From the NCBI RefSeq assembly GCF_038396675.1, contig NC_088931.1, positions 21,364,001-21,428,000 of the forward strand: 64,000 nucleotides of DNA, given 5' to 3'. Below are positions 47,898 through 60,964 of the stretch, piece after piece. The position numbers and the translations under genes are program-made. Origin of the DNA: Hydra vulgaris. Lineage: Eukaryota; Cnidaria; Hydrozoa; Anthoathecata; Hydridae. The notes below the pieces were generated by a model. That model worked only from the letters and a program-made list of their open reading frames with translations. It searched no databases and was not told the DNA's origin. Position 1 is the first letter of the stretch. Every line of letters starts with the position of its first letter.

Positions 47898-50476
47898 TTG
47901 TTAGTTGAGCACTCTATATTTGTATATTCAACAATAGATAACATCCAGTTTGATTATTCTCTTAAAAACATACCCACAACGGGAAAAACAAATTATAATA
48001 TCAAATTAGTAGAAAAAATAGAAAGTTTCATAAAAAGAGTTCGTTGGAAAACTCATTTTTTTTCTGAAAAACGAACAAAACAATGAAACAAACGATAATT
48101 ACGGTTTTAAATCAAAACTAACACCCCCTCAATGTACCGAGCTAAACGACTTTGAAAATGACCTTTTAAATTTAGTCAAATCTATTAAATTCAGAAACAT
48201 AAACGATCAATTTCAAACAAAAATAAAAAAAGATATCCTTAAAATTGTAACCAGCAAAGAAGTTCACGTATTTGCTGATAAAACCAATAATCTATATAAT
48301 GTCTGCTGAAAGTCAAAATAAACTGATGAACGAAAATGTTACAAAAACCTATAAAAAAGCACCGGATAATTTAGAAAAATCAGTCAACCTAGAAGCCAAC
48401 CAAATAGCTTTAAAACTAAATTTAAATAACCGAATTGAATACCTAGCAAAATCTCCAGCATTTATCACCTTAAAAGACCATAAAAAAAACTTTCAATCAA
48501 AACCTGCTTGCCGTCTCATTAACCCGGCAAAAAGCGAAATCGGAATAATAAGCAAAAAAATCTTAGACATTACTAACACATACTTAAGAAACAGCCTAAA
48601 AGTAAACCAATGGAAAAATACCACCGACGTTATTAATTGGTTCAACGGCATAGAAGACAAAAATAGTTGTTGCTTCATCCAATTCGACATAAACGAATTT
48701 TATCCATCTATAACTACAGAAATATTTAATAAAGCCGTTTCCTTTGCAAAACAACACACCACAATAACAGGCAAACAACTTAGAATTATAACACATAGCC
48801 GAAAATCCCTCCTCTACTTCAACAATAACACATGGATAAAAAAATTGAACCATGAATGTTTTGATGTAACAATGGGCAGCTACGATGGCGCTGAAATTTG
48901 CGAACTTGTAGGGATCTACATTCTCAACGAATTATCTAATATAATTATAAAAACCGACATAGGGCTTTACCGTGATGATGGCTTGTTGATAATACGCAAT
49001 TCTAACGGCCAAGAAATGGAGCGAATCCGAAAAAATATAATCCAAAAGTTTAAAGACGTTGGATTTCAAATAGACATAAGAACAAATCTTAAATCAGTTA
49101 ACTTCCTTGATCCTTAAATCCTTAACTTTCAATTTAGCCCAAAACACCCATAAGCCTTTCAAAAAACCCAACGATAATCTTCAATATATCCACATATCTT
49201 CTAATCACCCACCACAAATTATTAAACACTTACCTACTTCAATATCAAACAGACTATCACAAAATTCCTCCAGCGAAGTTATATTTAATCAATCTAAAAA
49301 CGAATATGAACAAGCACTAAAAAATAGCGGATACAAAAACTACTCCCTCAAATATCAGATCAAACAAAAAATATCCCAGAAAAATCGTAAACGCAATACC
49401 ATATGGTTCAACCCCCCATTTAATAAAAACGTCTCCACAAATGTTGCAAAAATGTTCTTGTATTTACTAGAAAAAAACTTCCCTAAGACACACAAACTTC
49501 ACAAAATCTTAAACAGAAACCCTGTAAAGGTTTTTCTATATTTACAGTTGCACTGAAAATATAGAAAAAATTATAAAAAACCACAACAAAAAAATTATCT
49601 TCCCTAGAATTGAAAATAATGATCCAAAATGCAACTGTCGAAACAAAGCAGAATGCCCCCTGAATGGTAAGTGCAAATCAACAAATATTATATATAAATG
49701 CATCATCGCAGCAAAAAACCAACCCAGCAAAGTTTATATAGGATTAACGGAAGGTGAGTGGAAAACCAGATACAACAACCACAAATCATCATTCAATAAT
49801 ATTAAATACAAAAATTCGACCGCCCTATCAAACTATGTCTGGGATTTAAAAAACAATTTTAATGAAACCCCTATGCTAACATGGTCTATTCTCAAATCAG
49901 TACCCCCCTACTCAAATATTTCCAAAAGATGCCCACTATGTCTGTATGAGAAATTTACTATTATATCATATCCAAAACCTGAAGAACTAAATAAGAGAAC
50001 CGAAATTATATCAAAGTGCCGCCACGAAAATAAATTCTTATTAAAAAATTACAAAGCTCGCTACAAACCTGACTAACAACTATAAATAAAAATAACAATA
50101 CTAATCTGCTCCATATATCTCTAGGCTAACTAATAAATTACTCACATACACAGCTTTTGTAATATATTTCATAATATTATGTATATCTTTATATCAATTT
50201 TAATTCTTATTTTTATTTTATTATTTTTTAATACACAAATAATACACATTAACACATAAAAATATTTTAAACAACATTAAACATATAACTATTTCACAAT
50301 TATTAGCCAACTATAAACAAATTAATAATATTATTAACCTAACTACTAATCAATTTCCATCCCGTAACGATCTAAAATACAAATAAACCGTAACGTCCAC
50401 TAAACAAATCGTAGCAAAATTAAACTTTTACTACTTGCCTGATGATTGTGATAACACATGAAACTCAGAGTTGCAA
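47898..50476 (+). pseudogene. Penelope-like retroelement: RT plus GIY-YIG endonuclease
   Basis: Reading order on the plus strand. N-terminus: FDYSLKNIPTTGKTNYNIKL and ESFIKRVRWKTHFF (47940-48086). A frameshift leads to TPPQCTELNDFENDLLNLVK. The reverse transcriptase at 48272-49117 has PAFITLKDHKKNF, FIQFDINEFYPSI (first catalytic Asp), TMGSYDGAEICELVG and GLYRDDGLLI (YxDD). After another shift LQYIHISSNHPPQIIKHLP and RNTIWFNPPFNKNVS follow (49107-49520). A third shift leads to a CxC...C cluster (CNCRNKAECPLNGKC), then IYKCIIAA...KVYIGLTEGEW...NHKSSF, a GIY-YIG nuclease, and CPLCLYEKFTI, with the stop at 50074-50076. RT and endonuclease order is diagnostic of Penelope-like elements. It is nested in the hAT element. 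At least three frameshifts make it inactive. Confidence 0.88.
50435..50476 (+). ncRNA. Hammerhead ribozyme motif at the Penelope-like 3' end
   Basis: Helix I TTGC (50435-50438) pairs with GCAA (50473-50476). CTGATGA is at 50439-50445. Helix II is TGTG-ATAA-CACA (50447-50458) with a U-U mismatch at its base. GAAA is at 50460-50463. Helix III is AC/GU with a 5-nt loop, and the cleavage triplet GUU ends at 50472. Same layout as 9642-9683. Hammerheads in the terminal repeats of Penelope-like elements are an established finding. Confidence 0.82.
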
Positions 50477-52244
50477 TATTTGTATACCTTCCTTGTCTAA
50501 TAAAGATGAACTGATGTAAAGAAAAGCTAACTTTTCCACATTTTCATTTAATAGTCTGTTTCTTTTCTTTTCATGAATGAAATTATATGTGCTCCAAACA
50601 CTTTCACTAGAAGCAGAAGATGTCGAAACTGTGAATAACCTGATTGCAATTTTAGATAAATTTGGAAATTTGCTTTTTCCAACAATTGCCCAGTATTGAA
50701 AATTTGACATTTAAAAAATTTCTTCTTTGATACTGTCTGACATAAAAACAAATTGTGTTAAATATTTATTCAACTCAAAAATAGCTAAACTAATTTCTTC
50801 TTCAAAAATCATAAAAAATTGTACATTTTTTTAATTGTTTCAAAGTGTCTAATTTACCTGAACCAATCATGTCATCACTAGCATCTATTGGTGATAAAAC
50901 AAATGCAAATCCTATAGATTCTGTATGGATAAAGGCCCACTTTTCATATAACAACTTGACAATTATTCCTGAATCTAAATCATATTTTTCAAAATGACAG
51001 AGGAGCCTTTTAAAATCATTGTAAATGTTTGCTAAATCATAATTATCATTTTCAAATTTTCCAATTATATTATTTGGAAATTCAAGCATGGTTGATAAGC
51101 TTTTGACTTTTTTCCAAAACTCACAATCAGAAACAATTTTTATAAACAATTTTTTTTTCTCTGATTCTTTAATATTTGACAAGTGATCCTAAATTAAGAG
51201 TTCAATAATAAATTTAGCATTCTTTAATTTTGATAAATTATAATGAGTATAACAACGAATGTCAACAGGAATCACTAAGGTATTTTGAATTCTATACTGT
51301 TTTTTAAATTCATTAAACCTATATGAAAGCAATTGTATTCTTTTTATAAATAAGACAGCTTGTAAAGCGGATGTCATTGTTTCTTTAAAATAATCCAAAG
51401 AAATTATATCTTTTATGAGTGGATTAATAATATGAGCAGCACATCCATTAGTAAAAATTTTAGGAAACTTACATTCAATAATATTCCATGCACTTCTCAT
51501 TGAACTTGTGTTAACAGTTATAATTGAAACACATTTATCACTTCCTAATTCTTCTACAAACTTTAAAATACCTTCAGCAATAGTTTTTCCTGTTTGAGAA
51601 ACACCACTAGTGTTTATAGATTTTTTTTAAAAAAGGTTGTTTTCCAGGAATTATGATAACATAGTCTACAAGGTAATCATTTCGTATATTTGACCAACCA
51701 TCACATGTAATTGAAAAATAAGGACCTTTGCTTATCAATTTTAAGAAAATATTGTAATACTTTTCATACTGATTCCTCAGAAGAGTAGTTCTAATAATTT
51801 TTTCTGATGGCATATGGTTTAAATAAAGCACCTATAAAGTTTTTAAAAGCTGAGGAGTTTATAACATTAAATAGAATTCCAGTTCAAAAAATAAAATTTG
51901 ACAATAATTCATCTATTGCAATTGGTCAGATTTGCTTAAAGTGTCCATCCAATTTATTATGGTAGCATTTTTATTAAATTCTTTTGGAATATCAAATCTT
52001 TCACTTTGTTGACTTATCAAATTAACACCAATATGTTGTTTACTTATACCAACTTTATTATTTACAGGTTTATCAAAAAAAAACTGTTTTTCTTCATCAG
52101 ATATACCAGAACAATTAGCTCTGTATTGGCTGCTAATTTATCAGACGACCAACAAACTTCAATGCCACAAAGAATGCATTTTCCTCTTTTAGTGAAAATA
52201 CTCCTGCTTTTAAGATATCTTTCGATACATATTTTAGCTTTCAT
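50465..52244 (-). pseudogene. hAT transposase with BED finger, several lesions
   Basis: The first codons (MKAKICIERYLKSRSIFTKR) precede GKCILCGIEVCWSSD, a BED-type zinc finger start. Then ITCDGWSNIRNDYL (RNase-H core with first Asp), INTSGVSQTGKTIAEGILKF, FTNGCAAHIINPLIKDI (the hAT C-x-x-H motif) and finally SASSESVWSTYNFIHEKKRN, the C-terminal dimerisation motif. Frameshift at the T-run near 51628, a stop near 51183, another shift near 50750. The last dozen codons run into the Penelope 3' end, so the insertion junction is about 50490. Confidence 0.75.
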
Positions 52245-52916
52245 CTAAATCAATGTTAAATAACAGTAAAACGTGACTTTTGAACTCAGTGAATTAATAC
52301 TAATTCAACAACAACGTGATGATTTTATTTATATAAACACATAACCAACAATTTAACACTTTTGTTGTTATATAAAACTTATTTAGCTCTAAAAGACTTA
52401 ATATTTTACTTAAACTTTTATGTAAAATTTTAATATTTACTTAAAAACTAAATGTATATGAAAATGTTAAATTTCTGAGCATTTTGAGGTGCTGCAAACT
52501 AAACTTCAATTTAAAGCACCTCGAAATCTTAAGCAATTTAACACTTTTTTATACATTCTGTTGTTAAATAAAAATATAACAATCTTACATCAAAAATACT
52601 TTAAACTAAAACACTTACTTTTGATATAAATCCTTTATATTAAACGCTTATAGTAAAACACTTGTAATAAATGTAATAAAGATATAAAATATAAAAACAT
52701 GTGCTTTAAGAACATCCACTTAATTAGCTATATTTTAATATTTTAACGCCCTCGCTTTGATCTTTTTGGAAGTAACCGGTAACTAGATTTAAGCTACCGG
52801 TACATTACTGGTAAAGAACCGGTTAGTAACATTACCGGTGAGTAACTTACCAAGTCCCAAGTCAGATTTTAAAGGTCTCTTACATTTTCAAAAAAGATTT
52901 ACTGACATACCACTTC

Positions 52917-52918
<2 letters not shown>

Positions 52919-52995
<77 letters not shown>
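52919..52995. repeat. (TA)n microsatellite
   Basis: About 75 bp of TA between the hAT and Harbinger elements. Confidence 0.97.
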
Positions 52996-53000
<5 letters not shown>

Positions 53001-53039
53001 CATAAAATAAATTCAAGAGAATATTTCTGAATTTGTGAG

Positions 53040-54560
53040 CGGTACCGAGTCCCTATTGCAGTTATGGATAGCCTTGAAGAAATGATCAAAGATGACCCGC
53101 ATTATCCAACTCAGAGAAACAAAAAGTTATCCCCACGAGATCAAATTAAAATATTTCAACATTTTTTAGGTGTATTTTATTATTTTTTAATGATGACTTA
53201 ACTTTACCGATTTAACTTTTTTACCGGTTATTTTTGTTCTGAATAAGTAAGTTTCAAGGTGCTTATGTAAATTTAATTTATTACTTCTGAAAAGGCTGCA
53301 AACATTCCTACAATTTTAATTTTTGTTTTTAGTTTCTGTAAAACTAGTGTTTTACACTTGTAGGTTTTTGTGTGGTTAGAAATATTCCTCATTTGTATAA
53401 TTCAAATATGCTCTTTTCCCAATAGTATTTAAAATAGTTTAAAAATTGACTTCCTAAATTTCAGGAACTGCATCATTCTATCATGTTGAACGAGATTGCC
53501 ATGGTGTTGGAAACGGCAATGGCCATTAATCAGTTCATGCAGTCCTGGACAATTTGTTTTGTCGATGAGAGGAAGTTGTTCATAGGCCTAATCCTGTTGC
53601 AGCCTACCTGGTAATTTCTACACTGTTCCACTGATTCCAAGTGTGTGTGGTTGCATTGACGGTAGTCACATACCAATCATCCCTCCGTCAAAAGAGGAAG
53701 ATGCATTCTTTAATTTCCACCAATTCCATTCCTTGAATGTTCTTTGCGTTTGTGAAGCAGATTTGTTTATTTATTACGTTTACGCTAATGGCCCTGGGTG
53801 ATGGCATGATTCTAGGGTAGGTTTTAATTTTGCTGATTTTGTAAAAATTGAATTTAAGCTAATTCATCAATTATCTAAATAACAATATTTTAAAAAATAA
53901 ACATCTAAGTAAAAAACTAGTGTAGCATATTAAGTCATATTAAGACTTTCTTATCTAAATCTGGTGTGTCAAAAAATCAAAAAATATTTTGTTTTATAAA
54001 ATGTTAAAACTTAAGAAACAAATGTATACTCTACAAAAATATTATATTTTCTGCACATTCACCTTTAGAATTCTGCACATTCACCTTTAGAATTCTGCAC
54101 ATTCACCTTTAGATTTCTGCACATTCACCTTTAGAATTCTGCACATTCACCTTTAGAATTCTGCACATTCACCTTTAGAATTCTGCACATTCACCTTTAG
54201 AATTCTGCACATTCACCTTTAGAATATTTAGTGCAATAGTAACTAGTTAGTCTGAAAAATTTAGATTGCTTTTTCAAACATTTTAGGTGTTACATGAACC
54301 AACACTTTGGGACGCTTTTGAAGTTCGAAGTGAGCAAATATTTCCAGGAGCAGTTATCTTAGGTGACCAAGGATTTCCCTGTAATAATTGGCTCATCACA
54401 CCTTACAGTGATAACAACTTCCAAGCGTTGGTTCAATGATGCACATCGAAAAACTAGAAATGTGATCGAGCGATGTTTTGGGATTTTGAAACACAGGTTT
54501 TACTCTCCACAAATTCCAATTCGATTTCGTAAGTTGGAAAATGCGACAAAACTTGTATGA
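53040..54560 (+). pseudogene. Harbinger (HARBI1-type) transposase with introns
   Basis: Exon-like pieces: YRVPIAVMDSLEEMIKDDPH ... RDQIKIFQHFLG (53043-53170), GTASFYHVERDCHG (53465 on), VCGCIDGSHIPIIPPSKEED (first Asp, about 53640-53705), HSLNVLCVCEADLFIYY, then a GT...AG intron (about 53816-54286), VLHEPTLWDAFEVRSEQIFP and GAVILGDQGFPCNNWLITPY (second Asp), AHRKTRNVIERCFGILKHRF (Glu). These are the DDE motifs of Harbinger nucleases. Frameshifts at about 53520 and 54415 break the gene. A 22-bp minisatellite fills part of the last intron. Confidence 0.82.
54051..54226. repeat. 22-bp minisatellite, 8 copies
   Basis: CTGCACATTCACCTTTAGAA plus TT repeats eight times, nearly identical, inside the Harbinger intron. 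Confidence 0.97.
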
Positions 54561-54702
54561 TTCAAAACATGTGCATTAAAGTGGGAGATGAGGGAGAAAA
54601 TCTTCCAATTATACCTTCCACAGCTTTGTTCTTTCAAACTAGAGATGACACTAAAGATAAAGTTCAAACAGATGCACGTCGCGATTTTTATCAATAACAG
54701 TT

Positions 54703-55206
54703 TTAACTAGTTAAAATAAAGTTTTTAAATTCTCTAATAAACTTATGCGAAAATTCTTGAACAGTACCCGAGCCTAAGATGTCTACAAAGTCATTTGAAG
54801 TAATGTATTCATTTATATTTGGCATCTCCTGTGAGTTTATTCGTCGAATCCTTCTTTTCAACTCTAATGTCATCAACTTTGACGGGAGAATATGCGCTGA
54901 TTCTTTTCCGATGATGTCCATCACAGTGCATTCATAGTCAGAAAGTTGGCCACCTTCAGCACCAGATTTCTTCAGTTTCTTGAAATTATCCACGGTTGAT
55001 CTCCTCAGGTTTTGCTACTCAGTTGTCCGAATATGTTCAACAGTGACAGTAAAAGAAAGACCATGAGCTGCAAGAAGTTTTCTAACTTCTCGCTATTTTT
55101 CTTTTGGATCTTGATTGCTACAAGTCGGAGAGAGAGAACCAATTATTTTCTCTTTGTTTTGGAAAATGAAATTAGCCATAACAGCTTTCTGTTCTTTTGT
55201 TAGCAT
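54703..55206 (-). pseudogene. Harbinger accessory Myb/SANT-like protein
   Basis: Convergent to the transposase. ATG near 55206: MLTKEQKAVMANFIFQNKEK and REVRKLLAAHGLSFTV, TVEHIRTTE, then FKKLKKSGAEGGQLSDYECT and VMDIIGKESAHI. The pattern (N-terminal trihelix, then a G-G-x-L-x-x-x-E motif and IIG) is that of the Myb/SANT-like partner that carries Harbinger transposase to the nucleus and DNA. Stops near 55107 and 55015 split it; 54703-54993 is still open. Confidence 0.6.
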
Positions 55207-55285
55207 TTGCATAAAAATATTAGCTTTCTTATTATTATTTTTTTGTTTTCATGTAATTATTGTATAGAAAACAATCTTTTTATAG

Positions 55286-56185
<900 letters not shown>

Positions 56186-57588
56186 ATAAGAACACTGAAT
56201 TAATTAAAAAAAAATTTAAAAACGTAACAGTAATTTTTCCTTCTACAAAAGATAACAAAAAAAGAATTTCTAGGCCCAATAGAATTCTGCTTGCATAAAG
56301 CATGGATTTGAAAAAATAATTTTTTTTTGATTTACTCGTTATGTTTAAAGTTATTCAACAAGGAAGAATTTATGCAACAAGGAAGTCAAGCCATAATTAA
56401 AACCAAGATATATTTTAAAATTTAAATGTAATAATTATAATTAAAAATGACACTACAAACTCAATTAAAAATGACACTACAAAGCAAATTACTCAGTAGC
56501 CATCCTTTTTCTTAACGGGTCTGAGGGTAAGTATAATTAATGTTCAAAACATACAGAACCCGAAGAAATATGAACAGCATACCACTCATTCCATCCACTA
56601 ATTTTAATTATGTTCCAGCCTCCCCTGACGCTGCTATTGTACTATTATTGTTTTTCTTAAGGTTTTTATCTTATTTATCTGTAGGGTAAATAAAATTATG
56701 GTTTTTAAATTATTTAAGAATTTAAAAAATAAATTCGTAAAAAAAACCAAAACATTTAAATGTTTTTATCATTAAACAAATCATGTAAATTTATTTGAAA
56801 AATTATTTGTAAAAATAGGTTTAGAAATTTCCTTTTTCAATTTATAAGTGTCATTAAAGCGATATTTTGCGGCTTTCGAGGGTGGCGACAAAATGCGTCG
56901 CGCGTGGGAGCAAGTAAATTGGGCGGAAATTTTTTTATTTCACATATAGTAATTTTGCAATTAAAAATTTAAAAAAAATGTAAAATAAAACGTTCCTTTT
57001 TATGATGTATGTAAATTGAACATTTTTTTCTAATTTATAATTTTTGTATTTAATATGCTATTATTTTCCATTGTAATTTACTCGCAAATTTATAAATTTG
57101 TCAGGGATGGCCTAAAATTTTGCACGTGGCAGCAAGAAGGCTAAAGTCTACACTGAAATAATGTCATACTTTAATATCATATTACTTGTTTAATAAACGC
57201 ACAATTAAAAAATATCTTTTAAATATAATAGTTGTAAAGATAAACGGACAAAAATAGACCAAGTTATTTATGTTTTGTTTTTCGACAGCTCTGTTAAAAA
57301 AGCTCTGTTATTTGGCAATGTCTGTTAAAAAAGTAACGCGGTAACTTTTACTCTGAGTACATTTTTAATGAGCAACTTTTTTAAATTTTACTTGAGTTAT
57401 CTTTTCGGCTGTTTGCTTGTTCTTATGTAAAACTTCGCTCATGTAACATCAATCTAAAAGTACTTTAGCGAAATTTATTTTTAAATTAAAATTTAATTTT
57501 AAATTAAAATTCAATTTTAAATTAAAATTTAAGATTTAAATTTAAATTTAAATTAAATTAAAATTTAAAATTAAATTTTCCTATTTGT
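56186..57588. other. Intergenic, no gene; hAT-like TAAC/AGTTAC text
   Basis: 57328-57445 contains AAAAAAGTAACGCGGTAACT, TTTTACTTGAGTTATC and GCTCATGTAAC, the kind of sequence seen at ends of some hAT MITEs. 57470-57570 is a self-complementary TTTAAATTAAAATTTAA tract. Confidence 0.4.
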
Positions 57589-57657
57589 AAAAAGCAACAA
57601 AGTTTTGTAATCGAATAAAAAGTACTTTTAATCGATTACAAAATTTTGTTACTTTTT
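57589..57657. repeat. Inverted repeat, 26-bp arms
   Basis: AAAAAGCAACAAAGTTTTGT... against its inverse, two mismatches, around AGTACTT. Confidence 0.85.
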
Positions 57658-58207
57658 CCACCTTTGGTTGTCCCAAAATCTATGCTTTCTAGTCCATAAC
57701 ATAGTTTATAAACAACCTCTATATCCACTATTATTAATGTGCTTTTCACCTTTATTATCTCCCCATTTTTTTTTTTCAAAGTTTTTCAAAGAAAGAACCT
57801 TTTTTATTTTCAAAGATTACCTCGAGCCAAACAATAAGCGATACCACTAGCAACGCGTCTTTGCGCATGTGCAATTCATAAAAATGTTTACTTTATATAA
57901 TTTAAACTATATAAATATTATAATTTATATAAATATATTCATAAACAAACTTTGCAGAAATTTATGGTTGTACTAAAGAGTCTATATACGAATAATATAA
58001 GTAAATAAAGATCTATATAGGAATACAATAAGCGAAAATATATGCTCTCCATGTTATATTATATAATGATGTTTTTTTTGTCTTATATTCTATATATCAT
58101 ATTTTTATTATTACTTAACTTTGTAATAAATTTACTTTTAATGCTACTCTTACAATTATTAATTATCATTACTATAATTAACACATATGCGTGTGCGTAT
58201 GTAGGTT
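57658..58207. other. Intergenic, no feature seen
   Basis: AT-rich, non-coding, leads into the GT tract. Confidence 0.45.
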
Positions 58208-58358
<151 letters not shown>

Positions 58359-58374
58359 TAATAATATTAAGATA

Positions 58375-58431
58375 ATTTAAATAGTTAATCTAAGATAAAA
58401 ATATTTTTTATCTTAGATTAACTATTTAAAT
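58375..58431. repeat. Perfect 27-bp inverted repeat, 3-nt loop
   Basis: Arms ATTTAAATAGTTAATCTAAG... and inverse, loop TAT, immediately after the GT tract. Confidence 0.95.
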
Positions 58432-58708
58432 CATAGAGGGAGTCAATGTTTGATTTATTTAACCATGGAAGAACTACGAGCAAAGCTTGTGGCAAGATCA
58501 GAAGTAATTCAACCTAAAACTTTGAGTTGTACTCATCCTTTACTTAACCAGAATAACAAGGTAAACGGTATACTTACATTATTTTGTGCCTTTCAAAAAA
58601 AATTTTTAATGTATTTTTTTTCTAAAAACATGTTAAATATATGCTACAAAATAGTTCTTTATATTTTTTCCCCTGGTTATATAATAAAATAATAAACTGA
58701 AGCTAACT

Positions 58709-58711
<3 letters not shown>
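58432..58711. other. Short unique stretch between repeats
   Basis: An open frame beginning MEELRAKLVARSEVIQPKTL (58465) ends in AT-rich text. GAT..GGTAAACG after AACAAG could be a donor site, so a small first exon is conceivable but unsupported. Confidence 0.25.
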
Positions 58712-58774
<63 letters not shown>

Positions 58775-58782
58775 TATATCAA

Positions 58783-58879
<97 letters not shown>

Positions 58880-59043
58880 TTCATACATACATACATACAT
58901 ACATACATACATACATACATACATACATACATACATACATACATACATACATACATACATACATACATGCATACATACATACATACATATATATATATAT
59001 ACATACATACATACATACATACATACATACATACATACATACA

Positions 59044-59132
<89 letters not shown>

Positions 59133-59151
59133 CACATTATCATGGCGTATT

Positions 59152-59228
<77 letters not shown>
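58712..59228. repeat. Compound (TA)n-(CATA)n-(TA)n-(CA)n microsatellite, ~500 bp
   Basis: (TA)n 58712-58880, (CATA)n 58882-59070 with a TA island at 58986-59000, (TA)n 59071-59128, (CA)n 59155-59214. Confidence 0.98.
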
Positions 59229-59335
59229 TTGACATGTTATAGTATTATATTTTATATATATAATATAGTTTAATGAAAAATACATTTTTTTTGCTATAAT
59301 AAATCTTTCATATTTAAATAGTAACTATCTAACCC

Positions 59336-59610
59336 CAATTCTTTGTTCCATGCCAGTGGGTTGGTTTATATTAATGAGAAAAGCAAATCCTGAAAATTTT
59401 AACATAAAACATTTTGTAATTTATGAGAAATGGTAATTTTAAATTTCTGAGTTTCCCAAATAATAAAAACTTCAGTATCAAAAAAAAGTTTTACTCATAC
59501 TTTAAAGCTCTATATTTTCAAGCAAAATTTCAAAAGTATTTCTTGCTTTAGCAATGAGCAATGTAACTTGCTAATTTTTAGAAATTTATTGATAAGTTAC
59601 AATTTTGTAA
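59336..59610 (+). repeat. Partial, diverged copy of the 33942 palindrome arm
   Basis: Shares in order TTCCATGCCA, GTGGGTTGGTTTATAT (GTGGGTTTGTTAATAT in the palindrome), AATGAGAAA, AAAACTTCAGTA and AAAGCTCTATATTTT with the left arm at 33950-34190. Confidence 0.8.
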
Positions 59611-60375
59611 GCAGTTATAAAGTCCTTAAACTGTTACTATATATAATAAATAATCAACATAAACATTGAGTTATGCTTTAAGATCAATTTTAACTTGATA
59701 ATTATAAAAGTTCAAAACAAATAAATTAAATTTATAAAATTTTGCTATGTGTTGTTATATACAGGCTTTTAAGTTTTCATTTTTTTCCTTTTTTATAGGT
59801 ATTTTCATTATTATTATTTTTATTTTTATTATTTTCATTTTTTTGAGAGTTTTTTTCATTTTTTTAAATTTTTTTATGAAATATTTTCTAATAATTTTTA
59901 TTTTAGTTTTAATATTTGGATTGAGTTAAGGTTTATATCACTTCAAGTTTCTTTTTTGCAATTTAAGTTGTTTTCATTTTAAATTTGACAAGATTTAAAG
60001 ATTTTAAGTTTGACAAGATTATGCAGTCTTAAACTTAGTTGAAGTAATTTAAAATACAGTTCAGTTGGTTTCCAAGCTCTTTATCTTTAAAACCTAAACA
60101 TAAATCAGTTTCTGATATTAGATTTTCAAACGCAAATAATCATTTATATATATATTCACACAAAAACAAAAAAAAGTCATTCAATTAGAGTATTGTATAA
60201 ATAATAACAGTTTTAGCTTTATAAGCAACGTGGCCTTGGAACATTGTTTGAGAAAAACCTATGTGTTAGTATAACATTAAGTTAGCCTTCACTTTGAAGC
60301 AACAACTACTATACAGTCAAGAAAAAAATAGAACTTTTGGTTAGAAAAAGAGAACCAAGTTGTTACAAAACATTT
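59611..60375. other. AT-rich, no feature seen
   Basis: Phenylalanine-rich open frame at 59747-59929 reflects T-richness. Confidence 0.45.
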
Positions 60376-60964
60376 AATATTGCTGTTCTTGAGCAGGGTG
60401 TCAGTAGAAGATGTCAAAATATTGCTTGGAGGATTACATAAAAAAATAAAGATTTGATTTACATGGGGTTGTTATTTTTTAATATTTCAGCTAATGTTTC
60501 TTTTAAATAAATTGACTTTAATAAAAATACATTGACTTCGCAGCAAGTAAAACTAAATGAAACATTAATGACTTTGTGAATATCAAGGTAATATGCAAGA
60601 AGTTGCCATAGAGCATTTAATGTTGGTGCTCTCTCTAAAGGCGTTGTTCAAGCAATTCATTGGAAAGAATATTATAATATTGCTGTTCTTGAGCAGGGTG
60701 TCAGAAGAAGATGTCAAAATATTGCTTGGAGGTTTACATAAAAAAATAAAGATTTGATTTACATGGGGTTGTTATTTTTTAATATTTAACCTAATGTTTC
60801 TTTTTAATAAATTGACTTTTATAAAAATACATTGACTTTGCAGCAAGTAAAACTAAATGAAACATTAATGACTTTGTGAACATCAAGGTAATATGCAAAA
60901 AGTTGCCATAGAGCATTTAATGTTGGTGTTCTCTCTGAAGGCATTGTTCAAGCAATTCATTGGC
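60376..60964. repeat. 300-bp tandem duplication, two copies
   Basis: AATATTGCTGTTCTTGAGCA recurs exactly 300 bp apart (60376, 60676). Similarity continues through GCATTTAATGTTGGTG and CAAGCAATTCATTGG of each copy with only scattered differences. No coding or RNA-gene signature recognised. Confidence 0.93.

Larger units (their letters stand above)
47496..52860 (-). mobile_element. hAT transposon (5.4 kb including a nested Penelope-like element)
   Basis: GTCAGATT flanks both ends (47488-47495, 52861-52868), an 8-bp target duplication. Ends are AGGGTTCGACGATTTTGG at the left and, inverted, TTGGGACTTGGTAAGTTACT at the right. Both ends contain many GGTAAC/GTTACC units, probable transposase-binding repeats. 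The gene is on the minus strand (52244-50465). About 2.7 kb in the 3' part is a Penelope-like element. Confidence 0.8.

Noticed and set aside
58633..59273. MYVC- and YIHT-repeat open frames
   Set aside because: Artefacts of (CATA)n and (CA)n microsatellites.
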